A stretch of 64,000 nucleotides of DNA, from positions 186,001 through 250,000 of the forward strand of contig NZ_LOPW02000005.1 of the NCBI RefSeq assembly GCF_001469875.2, written 5' to 3'. The notes below the pieces were generated by a model. It had not been told where the DNA came from. It worked only from the letters and a program-made list of their open reading frames with translations, and made no database searches. Origin of the DNA: Haloferax marisrubri. GTDB taxonomy: Archaea > Halobacteriota > Halobacteria > Halobacteriales > Haloferacaceae. Both the position numbers and the translations under genes were made by a program. Position 1 is the first letter of the stretch. Every line of letters begins with the position of its first letter. Shown here piece after piece: positions 8,012 through 16,582 of the stretch.

Positions 8012-8821
8012 ATGGTCACGGTACGGTCCATTCGGGCGAAGGCTGGTAGCGAGCCCATCACGATGCTCACGGCGTACGACGCGCCGACCGCGAGCGTCGT
8101 CGACGAGGCGGGCATCGACGTCATCCTCGTCGGCGACAGCATGGGCAACACGGCGCTCGGCTACGACTCGACGCTCCCGGTGACCGTCGAGGACGTGGCG
8201 AGTCGGACCGCCGCGGTGGCGCGCGCGACCGACGACGCCCTCGTCGTCGCCGACATGCCGTTCCTTTCGGTCGGCGTGGACGAGGCGTCGAGCGTCGAAC
8301 ACTGCGGCCGGATGCTCAAGGAGGCCGACGCCGACGCGGTCAAACTGGAGTGCGGCCCTCATACCGTCGAGTTGACCGAACACCTCGTCCGCCTCGGCAT
8401 CCCCGTGATGGCCCATCTCGGTCTGACCCCCCAGCGCGTCAAGGAGGTCGGCTACGGCAGGCAGGGCACCGACCGCGACGACGCACAGGAGATTCTCGCC
8501 CTCGCGGAGGCCCACGCCGACGCGGGCGCGTTCTCGCTCGTCCTCGAACACGTCCCGGCGAACCTCGCAAAACAGGTCACGGCGGCCATCGACATCCCGA
8601 CTATCGGCATCGGCGCGGGCCCCGACTGCGACGGGCAGGTGCTCGTCGTCGACGACGTGGTCGGGATGAGCGACCGCACCCCGCCCTTCGCGGCCCAGTT
8701 CGGAGACGTAAAATCCGAGATGGAGAAGGCGGTCGGCGCGTACCGGGACGCCGTCGAGGCCGGCGAGTTCCCGGCCGACGAACACAGCCACGTCGAAGAC
8801 GACCTCGACGAACTGTACTGA
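8012..8821 (+). CDS. panB: 3-methyl-2-oxobutanoate hydroxymethyltransferase (ketopantoate hydroxymethyltransferase)
   Basis: 269 residues. PanB adds a hydroxymethyl group from 5,10-methylene-tetrahydropterin to 2-oxoisovalerate, giving ketopantoate for coenzyme A. Diagnostic segments are MLTAYDAPTA, VGDSMGNTALGYDST (D42, metal), DMPF (D81), KLECG, AHLGLTPQ, the LVLEHVP glutamate E179 and GIGAGPDCDGQVLV. Start at ATG 8012: the open frame extends further upstream but without family similarity. The region between it and the divergent pilin gene holds both promoters. There is no panC/panD-like neighbour. Confidence 0.95.
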   Translation: MVTVRSIRAKAGSEPITMLTAYDAPTASVVDEAGIDVILVGDSMGNTALGYDSTLPVTVEDVASRTAAVARATDDALVVADMPFLSVGVDEASSVEHCGRMLKEADADAVKLECGPHTVELTEHLVRLGIPVMAHLGLTPQRVKEVGYGRQGTDRDDAQEILALAEAHADAGAFSLVLEHVPANLAKQVTAAIDIPTIGIGAGPDCDGQVLVVDDVVGMSDRTPPFAAQFGDVKSEMEKAVGAYRDAVEAGEFPADEHSHVEDDLDELY

Positions 8822-8854
8822 GGACGTTCGCGTCCGTATCCGCGCGGTTTCAGC

Positions 8855-9637
8855 TCACGCGACGCGGCGGTCGAGGAACGACTTCACGGCCTCGTTGAAC
8901 GCCGCCGGTCGTTCGAGCATCGCGAGGTGCGCGGCGTCCTCGATTGTCCCGAGTTCGCAGTCGGGCATCGTCTCCGCGAGGTACTCGTGGTACGAAAGCG
9001 GCGTGAGGCGGTCGTACTCGCCGACGAGCGCGAGCGTCGGAACCGAGATCTCCCCGACTTCGTCGCGCACGTCGAAGGTGTGGCACGACCGGAAGTCGCG
9101 GCGGGTGACGGCCTGTCCGGCGTCGTACATCGCCGCTTTGGAGCCCTCGGCGAGTCGCTCGTCGTCGGTGTGGAACAGTTTGTCCTCGCCGTGGAGGAAG
9201 GAGACGGCGCGGTCGAAGTCGTCGTCGAGCCAATTCAGCAGGTCCGAGAGCACGGCGAGTTTCGCGCCCGTGCCCGCGAGGACCAGGGCGTCGAGGTCGA
9301 GGTCACGTTCGAGCGCGAGCGTCAGGACGACCGCGCCGCCGAGGGAGTTGCCGACGAGGACGCTCGCGTCGGTCTCCTCTGCCACGGCGACCACGTCGTC
9401 GACGTAGGCTGATAGCGTCTCGTAGCCGATGTCGGCGTCCACGTCGTCGCTGTCGCCGTGGCCGCTCAAGTCGAGCGCGGCGACCGGGTAGTCTCCCGCG
9501 AGGCGGAACTGGCCGCGCCAGACGCCGTGTGCGCCGCCGCTCCCGTGGACACAGAGGACCGTCGGTCCCTCTCCGCCCGCGTCGCGGTATCGATAGGCTG
9601 TCTCCCGTCCGTGGTGGTCCACCGAAGCCGTCTCCAT
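8855..9637 (-). CDS. Alpha/beta hydrolase
   Basis: 260 residues. The fold-defining elements are VLCVHGSGGAHGVW (oxyanion loop), LDLSGHGDSD, the nucleophile elbow VGNSLGG with Ser98, the acid in LALVGEYDRLTP and the histidine in EDAAHLAML. It is a soluble esterase-like or lyase-like enzyme; substrate unknown. The start METAS at 9637 fits the TATA-like TTTATTGG (9662-9669, minus strand) 28 nt upstream. It converges with panB. Confidence 0.88.
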   Translation of the reverse strand: METASVDHHGRETAYRYRDAGGEGPTVLCVHGSGGAHGVWRGQFRLAGDYPVAALDLSGHGDSDDVDADIGYETLSAYVDDVVAVAEETDASVLVGNSLGGAVVLTLALERDLDLDALVLAGTGAKLAVLSDLLNWLDDDFDRAVSFLHGEDKLFHTDDERLAEGSKAAMYDAGQAVTRRDFRSCHTFDVRDEVGEISVPTLALVGEYDRLTPLSYHEYLAETMPDCELGTIEDAAHLAMLERPAAFNEAVKSFLDRRVA

Positions 9638-9848
9638 GCCTCGAAACTGGTCGCCGCGAGCCAATAAACCCCCACGCCGGCACCGAGTTTTCGCCCGTGG
9701 TTCGCCGCGCCGACCGTGCGAGCGACTGCCGTGGCCACTAGTTTGACGTTACTCCGCCGCGAATAGCACGGTGAGGCGTGACGACTGTGAACCGCAATTC
9801 AACCGAAATGCGGCATATCGGTGTCGTCACCCGATTCGTCGGAGAAAG

Positions 9849-9860
9849 ATTTATATACTT
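9849..9860 (+). promoter_or_regulatory. TATA box of the Hsp20-like/Cdc48 operon
   Basis: ATTTATATACTT lies ~35 nt before the ATG at 9889. It is the strongest TATA box seen in this window and is preceded by a purine-rich BRE-like GAGAAAG. Confidence 0.75.
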
Positions 9861-9866
9861 AAAACG

Positions 9867-9881
9867 CTAACCTTGGGTTAG
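9867..9881 (+). promoter_or_regulatory. Palindrome between TATA box and start codon, candidate operator
   Basis: CTAACC-TTG-GGTTAG is a perfect 6+3+6 inverted repeat, ending 7 nt before the ATG and overlapping the expected transcription start. A bound protein would block initiation. No candidate regulator lies next to it. Confidence 0.4.
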
Positions 9882-9888
9882 ACTTATC

Positions 9889-10140
9889 ATGAGCATGCAA
9901 CAGTTCGCCGGCGGGAACGAGCGGTTCATTCGCCGGTACGAATACGAAGACAGCTGGGTCATCGCGGCCGACGTGGGCCTCTCGGAAGACGAGGTCGACG
10001 TGGACATCGTCGGGTCGACGGCCATCGTCGTGGCCGACACCGGCGACCGCGTGACCGAGACGGAGTTCGAACTCCCCGCCGGCGGCGACGCCGACGTGGC
10101 GGTTCGAAACGGCGTGCTCACCATCACCCTCACCAAGTAA
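9889..10140 (+). CDS. Minimal Hsp20/alpha-crystallin-like domain protein
   Basis: 83 residues. From EYEDSWVIAADVGLSEDEVDVDIVG through TETEFELPAGGDADVAVRNGVLTITLTK the sequence follows the strand pattern of an alpha-crystallin or CS domain, including the closing NGVLTITL strand. It lacks the long N-terminal arm and the C-terminal I-x-I extension with which small heat-shock proteins oligomerise. The stop codon abuts the ATG of the Cdc48 gene (0-nt gap), so the two are co-translated. I infer a client-holding or adaptor role for the unfoldase. The leaderless start follows a strong TATA box. Confidence 0.82.
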   Translation: MSMQQFAGGNERFIRRYEYEDSWVIAADVGLSEDEVDVDIVGSTAIVVADTGDRVTETEFELPAGGDADVAVRNGVLTITLTK

Positions 10141-12405
10141 ATGAAACTCATCGTCAAACCCCTCAAGCAGAAGGACGCCGGGCGCGGACTCGCAGCCATC
10201 GACCGAGCCGCGGCCGCGGAACTCGACCTCGAAGGCGGGGATTTCATCCGCATCGACGGTCCGAACGACGGGACCGCCATCGCTCGCGTCTGGCCCGGCT
10301 ACCCCGAAGACCAGGGCACCGGCATCATCCGTATCGACGGTCGCCTCCGACAGCAGGCCGGCGTCGGCATCGACGACCGCGTGGACGTGGAGAAAGCCGA
10401 CGTGAAACCCGCGAAGCGCGTCACCATCGCGCTCCCGCAGAACCTCCGCATCGGCGGCAACATCGGGACCTACATCCGCGACAAGCTCTCCGGACAGCCC
10501 GTGTCGAAGGGCCAGAGCGTCCAACTCCCGCTCGGCTTCGGCTTCATGAGCGCGTCGAACCAGTCGGTACCCATCAAAATCGCCTCGACGGACCCCGACG
10601 GGACCGTCGTCGTCACCGACAACACCGAGTTCCAGGTGAGCCAGAAGCCCGCCGAGCAGATTGCGGACTCCGCGCCGGGCGACGACGGCGGCCCCTCCGT
10701 CACTTACGAGGACATCGGCGGCCTCGACAAGGAGCTCGAACAGGTCCGAGAGATGATCGAACTCCCGATGCGCCACCCCGAGCTGTTCAAGCGCCTCGGC
10801 ATCGAGCCGCCGAAGGGTGTCCTCCTGCACGGCCCGCCGGGCACGGGGAAGACTCTCATCGCGAAGGCCGTCGCCAACGAAATCGACGCCTCGTTCCACA
10901 CCATCTCCGGCCCGGAGATCATGTCGAAGTACTACGGGGAGTCCGAAGAACAGCTCCGCGAAATCTTCGAGGAGGCCACGGAGAACTCGCCCGCCATCGT
11001 CTTCATCGACGAGATAGACTCCATCGCGCCCAAGCGTAGCGAGGCCGGCGGTGACGTGGAACGCCGCGTCGTCGCCCAACTACTGTCGCTCATGGACGGG
11101 CTCGACGAGCGCGGCGAGGTCGTCGTCATCGGCGCGACCAACCGCGTGGACGCCATCGACAACGCGCTCCGCCGCGGCGGCCGCTTCGACCGCGAAATCG
11201 AAATCGGCGTGCCGGACCGCGACGGACGCAAGGAGATCATGCAGGTCCACACGCGGAACATGCCGCTGACCGACGACGTGGACCTCGACGCCTACGCCGA
11301 CAGCACTCACGGCTTCGTCGGGGCGGACCTCGAATCGCTGGCGAAGGAGTCGGCGATGCACGCCCTGCGGCGCATCCGGCCGCAGCTCGATCTCGACGCC
11401 GAGGAGATAGACGCCGAGGTGCTCGAAGGGCTCAAAGTCACGGAAGACGACTTCAGACAGGCGCTCAAGAGCATCGAGCCCTCGGCGCTCCGCGAGGTGT
11501 TCGTCGAGGTCCCCGACGTGACCTGGGAGGACGTGGGCGGACTCGAACCCACCAAGGAACGCCTCCGCGAGACCATCCAGTGGCCCCTCGAATACCCCGA
11601 GGTGTTCCAGCAGATGGACATGGACGCCGCCAAAGGCGTCTTGATGTACGGCCCGCCGGGCACGGGGAAGACCCTGCTGGCGAAGGCCGTCGCCAACGAG
11701 GCGGAGTCGAACTTCATCTCCATCAAGGGCCCCGAACTCCTGAACAAGTTCGTCGGCGAGTCCGAAAAGGGCGTTCGCGAGGTGTTCAAGAAGGCCCGCG
11801 AGAACGCCCCGACGGTGGTGTTCTTCGACGAAATCGACTCCATCGCGACCGAGCGCGGGCGCGACTCGTCGAGTTCGGGCGTCACCGAGCGCGTCGTCTC
11901 CCAACTGCTCACCGAACTCGACGGCCTCGAAGCGCTCGAAGACGTGGTCGTCATCGCGACGACCAACCGGCCGGACCTCATCGACTCGGCGCTCCTGCGC
12001 CCCGGCCGCCTCGACCGCCACGTCCACGTGCCCGTCCCCGACGAGGACGCCCGCCGCGCCATCCTCGACGTGCACACCCGCGAAAAGCCGCTCGCGGACG
12101 ACGTGAACCTCGATAAAATCGCGTCGAAGACCGACGGCTACGTCGGTGCCGACCTCGAAGCGCTCGCCCGCGAGGCGTCGATGAACGCCTCCCGCGAGTT
12201 CATCCGCAGCGTCGAAAAGGAGGACATCGGCGAGAGCGTCGGGAACGTCCGCGTGACGATGGAGCACTTCGAGAACGCCCTCGACGAAATCGGCGCGAGC
12301 GTCACCGACGACGTGCGCCGCCGCTACGAGGAAATCGAAGAGCGCTTCCAGAAGAGCGAGGTCGAACGCGACCGCGAGACGGAAGTCGGTCGCACCTTCC
12401 AGTAA
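10141..12405 (+). CDS. cdc48: Cdc48/p97-type AAA+ unfoldase
   Basis: 754 residues. An N-terminal double-psi barrel/VAT-N type domain (about 1-180) is followed by two AAA modules. Module 1 has Walker A GPPGTGKT (231-238) and Walker B IVFIDEID (286-293). Module 2 has a second GPPGTGKT (504-511) and VVFFDEID (about 559-566). Arginine-finger-region [17 protein letters not shown] motifs are present. The enzyme pulls apart proteins with ATP and feeds them to the archaeal proteasome or dissolves complexes. Haloarchaea carry several paralogues. This copy is co-transcribed with the minimal Hsp20-like gene. The tail ends VGRTFQ, without a clear HbYX proteasome-docking motif. Confidence 0.95.
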   Translation: MKLIVKPLKQKDAGRGLAAIDRAAAAELDLEGGDFIRIDGPNDGTAIARVWPGYPEDQGTGIIRIDGRLRQQAGVGIDDRVDVEKADVKPAKRVTIALPQNLRIGGNIGTYIRDKLSGQPVSKGQSVQLPLGFGFMSASNQSVPIKIASTDPDGTVVVTDNTEFQVSQKPAEQIADSAPGDDGGPSVTYEDIGGLDKELEQVREMIELPMRHPELFKRLGIEPPKGVLLHGPPGTGKTLIAKAVANEIDASFHTISGPEIMSKYYGESEEQLREIFEEATENSPAIVFIDEIDSIAPKRSEAGGDVERRVVAQLLSLMDGLDERGEVVVIGATNRVDAIDNALRRGGRFDREIEIGVPDRDGRKEIMQVHTRNMPLTDDVDLDAYADSTHGFVGADLESLAKESAMHALRRIRPQLDLDAEEIDAEVLEGLKVTEDDFRQALKSIEPSALREVFVEVPDVTWEDVGGLEPTKERLRETIQWPLEYPEVFQQMDMDAAKGVLMYGPPGTGKTLLAKAVANEAESNFISIKGPELLNKFVGESEKGVREVFKKARENAPTVVFFDEIDSIATERGRDSSSSGVTERVVSQLLTELDGLEALEDVVVIATTNRPDLIDSALLRPGRLDRHVHVPVPDEDARRAILDVHTREKPLADDVNLDKIASKTDGYVGADLEALAREASMNASREFIRSVEKEDIGESVGNVRVTMEHFENALDEIGASVTDDVRRRYEEIEERFQKSEVERDRETEVGRTFQ

Positions 12406-12691
12406 GCGCCTCGTAACGCCCCTTCAGACGTTTTTCGAACGCGTCCCAGCCACTGAGCGACGGCGATTGTTCTCCCCGCCACCCGTCCGGCGCGACAGCG
12501 CGACCGTCACGTTCATATCACTCCCATCTGCTACGTAGTGGTACGCGGTTCTCGGGATACGAAATAATCAACGAGTTCTACGTTTATTTCACCGGAAATG
12601 CGGTGTGTCTCTCGTCGTTTGTAAAGAATGTACTCGGTCGGTAGTTATCGATTCGGCGCGAGGAGAGGCGGGTGTCTGACCGTCCGCCTGC
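12406..12691. other. Convergent intergenic region, no gene seen
   Basis: 286 nt between the 3' ends of cdc48 and the peroxiredoxin gene. It contains a T5 run at 12431-12435 that could end cdc48 transcription, an AT-richer patch (12550-12600) and the 8-bp palindrome CTACGTAG (12531-12538). No coding frame with haloarchaeal composition was found. A small RNA cannot be excluded. Confidence 0.5.
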
Positions 12692-13150
12692 TTAGCCGTC
12701 GAGGTCCGCGAGGATTTCGTCGGCGTGGCCGTCGGGCGAGACGCCCTCGTAGACCCGTTCGATGGTCCCGTCGGGACCGACGAGATACGAGTTGCGGAAG
12801 ACGCCGTCGAACGTCTTGCCGAACATGTTCTTCTCGCCGTAGGAGTCGTACGCCGACGAGACGCTCCCGTCTTCGTCCGACAGGAGCGTGAACGGGAGGT
12901 CGTACTTCTCGGCGAACGAGTCGAGGTCCGAGACGGGGTCGTCGCTGATGCCGAGAACCGTCGCGTCGCGGTCTTCGAACTCGTCCCACGAGTCGCGGAA
13001 GCCGCAGGCCTCGGTGGTACACCCCGGCGTGTCGGCGCGCGGGTAGAAGTAGACCACGACGTGTTCGCCGCGGAAGTCGGACAGCGAGACGAGGTCGCCG
13101 TGCTGGTCGGGGAGTTCGAAGTCGGGGGCGTCGTCGCCGGGTTCGAGCAT
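12692..13150 (-). CDS. bcp: Thioredoxin-dependent thiol peroxidase (Bcp/PrxQ-type peroxiredoxin)
   Basis: 152 residues from ATG 13150; a GTG at 13156 is also open. It detoxifies hydrogen peroxide and organic peroxides with thioredoxin as electron donor. The VVVYFYPRADTPGCTTEAC segment holds the peroxidatic cysteine C44 and, five residues later, the resolving C49 of the atypical two-Cys Bcp class. LGISDDPVSDLDSFAEKYDLPFTLLSDEDG is the usual core. It is cytoplasmic. It follows gins51 on the same strand, 36 nt away, so it may share that transcript. Confidence 0.93.
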   Translation of the reverse strand: MLEPGDDAPDFELPDQHGDLVSLSDFRGEHVVVYFYPRADTPGCTTEACGFRDSWDEFEDRDATVLGISDDPVSDLDSFAEKYDLPFTLLSDEDGSVSSAYDSYGEKNMFGKTFDGVFRNSYLVGPDGTIERVYEGVSPDGHADEILADLDG

Positions 13151-13186
13151 AGCCACCAGTTCAGGCGGCGGGCAGAAGGGTCTTTC

Positions 13187-14170
13187 TCAGTCGAGTTTCT
13201 CGGCCGCGCCGCGTTCGACCAGCGGGTCGGCGTTGGCCGCCGGGAGCGTCACCACGTCCTCGGTGGCGAGGTCGTACTCGCGCTCGTCGACGCCGAGGAT
13301 GGTCCCCACGTCGGCGGTGATACGCACCGTCTCGCGCTCGTCGGCGAGGCCGGCGAGCGGGTCGTCGTCGGACGGTTCCACCGTGTCGGTGTCGCCCGCT
13401 GACGGGGTCGCGGCCGGGTCGGGTTCGTCCGGCGGAATCGCGGGGCCGGAGTCCGCAGGGCCGGACTCCGCGGAGACCGCGTCGGCCTCGGTGGCCGGTC
13501 GGTCGGCGTCCGGTTGGGGCGTCGATTGCGCGTTCGAGGTGCCGTCGCCGGTTCCGCCGCCCATCGCGTCCGCGAGCACGTCGCCCGCGGCCGCGTCGTC
13601 GGTTCCGGTGCCGGTCGGCGCGGTCTCCGGGTCGGGTTCGTCCGGCGGAATCGCCGGCCCGGAATCGTCAACTGCGTCCGGGGGCGACGTCGCGGGCGTC
13701 GATTCGACACCGGGAACGCCGGCGTCCGGTTCCGCGGTCGTCACGTCGGTCGCCGAAACGCCGTCCTTCGGGGAGTCGGCGGCCGACACGTCTTCGAGCG
13801 CGGAGAGCACCGTGCCGCGGTTCTCCTCGATGCGGTCGACGAGGTCGTCGAACAGCCGCTTTTCCTCGTGGGTCAGCCCGTCCGTCTCGGAGGACATCCC
13901 CGCGGCCGCGAAGCTCGCGGCCTTGACGACCTTGCCGACGCGGCGCTCGTAGATGGAGGTGACGACCTCCTCCGCGGTCTCGATTTCGTCCGTGAGCCGC
14001 CGAATCTCCGGCGAGTAGTGGGTGCCGAGCTGTTCGGCCTTCTCCTCGCGTTTCGCCTTCTGCTCGGCGATGAACTCCGCGACGTCCTCGTAAAACGACT
14101 CGCGGAGGTGCTGTAGGCTGTCTTTCTGTCGCTCCGTCCGAAGCACGCTCCTGAGGTCGTCTACGTTCAT
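13187..14170 (-). CDS. gins51: DNA replication factor GINS (Gins51)
   Basis: 327 residues. GINS bridges the MCM helicase and Cdc45/RecJ in the replisome. The helical A domain (about 1-120, with [17 protein letters not shown] and [14 protein letters not shown]) precedes the small beta B domain (280-327, [20 protein letters not shown]), the order of the Sld5/Psf1 type. Between them is an unusually long Pro/Asp/Thr-rich linker (121-278) in which [13 protein letters not shown] occurs twice (169-181 and 240-252). The end of priS overlaps the start codon by 4 nt, so both replication proteins are co-translated. Confidence 0.93.
   Translation of the reverse strand: MNVDDLRSVLRTERQKDSLQHLRESFYEDVAEFIAEQKAKREEKAEQLGTHYSPEIRRLTDEIETAEEVVTSIYERRVGKVVKAASFAAAGMSSETDGLTHEEKRLFDDLVDRIEENRGTVLSALEDVSAADSPKDGVSATDVTTAEPDAGVPGVESTPATSPPDAVDDSGPAIPPDEPDPETAPTGTGTDDAAAGDVLADAMGGGTGDGTSNAQSTPQPDADRPATEADAVSAESGPADSGPAIPPDEPDPAATPSAGDTDTVEPSDDDPLAGLADERETVRITADVGTILGVDEREYDLATEDVVTLPAANADPLVERGAAEKLD
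13414..13441. repeat. 28-bp direct repeat, copy 1 (inside gins51)
   Basis: Identical over 28 bp to 13627-13654. It encodes part of the repeated [10 protein letters not shown] linker motif of Gins51. Identity at the DNA level suggests recent duplication or ongoing gene conversion. Confidence 0.7.
13627..13654. repeat. 28-bp direct repeat, copy 2 (inside gins51)
   Basis: Second copy of the repeat at 13414-13441, 213 bp away in the same frame (71 codons apart). Confidence 0.7.
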
Positions 14171-15324
14171 TCTGTCACCTTCTCGGCTCGACCGCGAGTC
14201 ATGAGAAACACGCCGAGGCTCTCGTCTACTGACTGCACGCCGGAGTCGAGTGTAAAGCTATCGCCGTCGAACTCGACCTCGCCGGGGTCGGTCACTTTCA
14301 CGGCGATGTCGCGGCCGCGGAAGCGGTCCGGGACCGCGTCTGAAAGGGGGTCGAAGTCGTCGATTTCGTCGCGGTCGAGCGGTTCGACGACGAGCCCTGA
14401 CCCGCCGTGGAGGCTCTTGGGGAGCCGAATCAGCCGCTTCGTGTCGGTCGTCACCGGTTCGTCTATCGGCGAAGTCTCGTCTTCGACGGTCTCGTGGGCG
14501 AGCGCCTCGACCAGCGTCCGGACGCCCGGGCCGCCGGCCTCGACGTTGCCCTCGCGGACGGCGTCGGGGTTGTTGCGGAACGCGCCGAGAATCGTCTTCG
14601 CGCGCCCGTCGCCGATGCCGTCGAGTTCCTTCAGCCGCGAGAGCGCGGCGTCTTCTTCCATCTCCAACAGCGCGTCCACGAATTCGAGGAGTCGTCGGTG
14701 AGTCCGTCGGCCCCACCCGCCTTCGGTCCGGAGGACGCGCTGGGTCGTCGTCCCGTGCTGTCGCGTCTCGATGAGCGCGTCGAAGTCGAGGTCGATGGCG
14801 CGGATGTAGTCGACTATCTCGCGGCGGGCCTCGCTGTCGAGGCCGCGGACCGACTCGTCGCGCACGTGGACGTGGTAGCCGCGGCCGCCGGAGAACACCG
14901 CCTGCATCTCCTCGAAGTCGAAGTCGTCTTCGAGGAGGTCGAGGAGGTCCAACAGGGCCTCCTTCCCGGCGTCGAGCATGTCGGCGTAGCCCGTCGTCTC
15001 GGGGTCGATACCGGGGAGGTGGTCCGCGTCGATGTCGAAGACGAGGTCGGCCTCGCGCCAGTCCTTGTCGTCCATCGAGGCCGCGCCGGGGTCGGCAAAC
15101 CGGGCCGACGAGAAGTAGACGTGCCGGGGCGCGCTCCGGGCGAGGTAGTCCGAGAGGTCGCCGAGGTCGAGAAGCGACTGGTGGCGGTGCATCCGCGTGC
15201 CGCCGGCCGACCACGGGATGACGCCCCACTCACGTTCGCCCGGGGCGGGCGGGAGCGGAACGTCGGTGCTCCGGTAGTAATCGCCGAAGCGACCTTCGAG
15301 GTACTCGCGAGTGCGCCCGTCCAT
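14167..15324 (-). CDS. priS: DNA primase small (catalytic) subunit PriS
   Basis: 385 residues. PriS makes RNA/DNA primers and needs PriL, which is not in this window. The metal-binding motif VFDIDADH (D97, D99) follows the conserved REWGVIPW and [12 protein letters not shown] segments. [11 protein letters not shown] is the nucleotide-binding SGxGxHvh-type motif, and [15 protein letters not shown] belongs to the third conserved block. The length is normal. The ATGA overlap with gins51 is the classic archaeal priS-gins pairing and implies joint production of replisome parts. Confidence 0.95.
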   Translation of the reverse strand: MDGRTREYLEGRFGDYYRSTDVPLPPAPGEREWGVIPWSAGGTRMHRHQSLLDLGDLSDYLARSAPRHVYFSSARFADPGAASMDDKDWREADLVFDIDADHLPGIDPETTGYADMLDAGKEALLDLLDLLEDDFDFEEMQAVFSGGRGYHVHVRDESVRGLDSEARREIVDYIRAIDLDFDALIETRQHGTTTQRVLRTEGGWGRRTHRRLLEFVDALLEMEEDAALSRLKELDGIGDGRAKTILGAFRNNPDAVREGNVEAGGPGVRTLVEALAHETVEDETSPIDEPVTTDTKRLIRLPKSLHGGSGLVVEPLDRDEIDDFDPLSDAVPDRFRGRDIAVKVTDPGEVEFDGDSFTLDSGVQSVDESLGVFLMTRGRAEKVTE

Positions 15325-15389
15325 ACACCTCGGGTTCCGGAGGCGTGGGTAAAGCGATTACGTCTCCGCGCGTCCGTGGTCGTTTCTCT

Positions 15390-15402
15390 CACTACCGTAG
15401 TG
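15390..15402 (+). promoter_or_regulatory. Inverted repeat before the aldo/keto reductase promoter
   Basis: CACTAC-C-GTAGTG is a perfect 6+1+6 palindrome just upstream of the TATA-like CTTATCAT at 15411-15418. An ACTAC/GTAGT pair with wider spacing occurs before the sugar-binding-protein gene (16516-16532). This is a candidate activator site. Confidence 0.35.
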
Positions 15403-15440
15403 TGCGCATGCTTATCATTGTCGTTCGTGTATGAACCGGT

Positions 15441-16427
15441 GTGACCGACATGGAATACACCTACCTGGGCGACACCGGCCTCGAAGTCTCGCGGCTCTGT
15501 TTGGGCTGTATGAACTTCGGTTCCAGCGCGGAGTGGATGATAAACGACAGGCAGGCGAGCCTCGACCTCCTCGACAGCGCGCTCGACGCCGGCATCAACT
15601 TCCTCGACACGGCGAACGCCTACTCCCGCGGGGAGTCGGAGGAAATCGTCGGCGAGGCCATCGCCGAGCGCGACCGAGAAGAACTCGCCATCGCGACGAA
15701 GGTCTACTTCCCGATGGGCGACGGGCCGAACAAATCCGGACTCTCGCGCAAGCACATCATCGACCAGGCGCACGCGAGCCTCGACCGCCTCGGCACCGAC
15801 TACATCGACCTCTATCAGATTCACCGCTGGGACGACGGCGTCCCCATCGAGGAGACGCTCTCGGCGCTCGACTACCTCGTCGAGGAGGGACTCGTCCGCT
15901 ACGTCGGCGCGAGCACGATGTCCTCGTACCAGTTCACGAAGGCGCTGTACACCGCCGACGTGGAGAACCTCGAACGCTTCGCCGCCATGCAACCGGAGTA
16001 CAACGCGGTCGACCGCCACGAGGAGGCGAACCTGCTCCCGGTCTGCGAGGGGGAGGGCGTCGGCGTCATCCCGTGGTCGCCGCTCGCGGGCGGGTTCCTC
16101 ACGGGTAAGTACGAGCGCGACGCCGAGGTGCCCGCGGACACGCGCGCGAACTCGGACGAGTACACGTCGAACCGCTTCACCGACGAGAACTGGGCCGTCC
16201 TCGACGCGATTCGGTCGCTCGCCGAGGAGAAAGACGCCACTCCCGCGCAGGTGTCGCTCGCGTGGCTCCTCCACAAGCCCGTCGTGGACGCACCCATCAT
16301 CGGTCCGCGACGACTCGACCATCTCGAAGAGAACGTCGGCGCGCTCGACGTGGACCTGAGCGACGACGACATCGAGCGAATCGAGGCCCCGAAGACGCCG
16401 AGATGGCCCGCGCCGGGTAAAGACTAA
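15441..16427 (+). CDS. Aldo/keto reductase
   Basis: 328 residues from the GTG at 15441, which lies 30 nt after a TATA-like CTTATC; the ATG at 15450 (MEYTYLGDTGLEV) is nearly as good. This is a (beta/alpha)8 NADPH-dependent oxidoreductase. The catalytic tetrad can be placed: Asp in FLDTANAYSRGESEE with Tyr, Lys in IATKVYF and His in YQIHRWDDG. The C-terminal PIIGPRRLDHLEENVGALDV is the cofactor loop. It resembles the YajO/PdxI-like branch. Its position before the sugar ABC operon suggests sugar or aldehyde metabolism, but it has its own promoter. Confidence 0.92.
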   Translation: MTDMEYTYLGDTGLEVSRLCLGCMNFGSSAEWMINDRQASLDLLDSALDAGINFLDTANAYSRGESEEIVGEAIAERDREELAIATKVYFPMGDGPNKSGLSRKHIIDQAHASLDRLGTDYIDLYQIHRWDDGVPIEETLSALDYLVEEGLVRYVGASTMSSYQFTKALYTADVENLERFAAMQPEYNAVDRHEEANLLPVCEGEGVGVIPWSPLAGGFLTGKYERDAEVPADTRANSDEYTSNRFTDENWAVLDAIRSLAEEKDATPAQVSLAWLLHKPVVDAPIIGPRRLDHLEENVGALDVDLSDDDIERIEAPKTPRWPAPGKD

Positions 16428-16453
16428 ACGGCGACGGTCCTAATCCTTACGAA

Positions 16454-16504
16454 CAATAGTTACAGATTCTCGACTGATTGAATTTCGGACTGCCGAGACT
16501 ATTG
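16454..16504 (+). promoter_or_regulatory. Dyads upstream of the sugar ABC operon
   Basis: CAATAGT (16454-16460) and ACTATTG (16498-16504) are perfect 7-bp inverted arms. An inner TCTCG/CGAGA pair extends the symmetry with a bulge. They lie about 45-95 nt upstream of the TATA box, where regulators or a folded leader of an upstream transcript could act. Confidence 0.35.
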
Positions 16505-16514
16505 ACAAGTAATT

Positions 16515-16532
16515 TACTACAACACCGGTAGT
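16515..16532 (+). promoter_or_regulatory. Degenerate TrmB-like box before the sugar-binding protein
   Basis: TACT-N7-CGGTA matches 7 of 9 fixed positions of the TACT-N7/8-GAGTA box. ACTAC-N7-GTAGT within it is a perfect inverted repeat. It is centred about 26 nt upstream of the TATA box, a position suited to activation. Confidence 0.4.
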
Positions 16533-16547
16533 GGCCAGCACCAAAAC

Positions 16548-16556
16548 TATAAATAA
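16548..16556 (+). promoter_or_regulatory. TATA box of the sugar ABC operon
   Basis: CTATAAATA lies 35 nt before the ATG at 16583. It is preceded by CAAAA (BRE-like) and followed by a very AT-rich start region. Confidence 0.75.
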
Positions 16557-16582
16557 TCACTAATTGTAGAATACAGACTGTA

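Noticed and set aside
9859-12267. Long minus-strand open frames opposite cdc48
   Set aside because: Cdc48 with two Walker A/B pairs occupies the other strand. These frames mirror its codon bias.
12406-15330. Replication origin near GINS and PriS
   Set aside because: No Orc1/Cdc6 gene and no repeated origin-recognition boxes with an AT-rich unwinding zone were seen.
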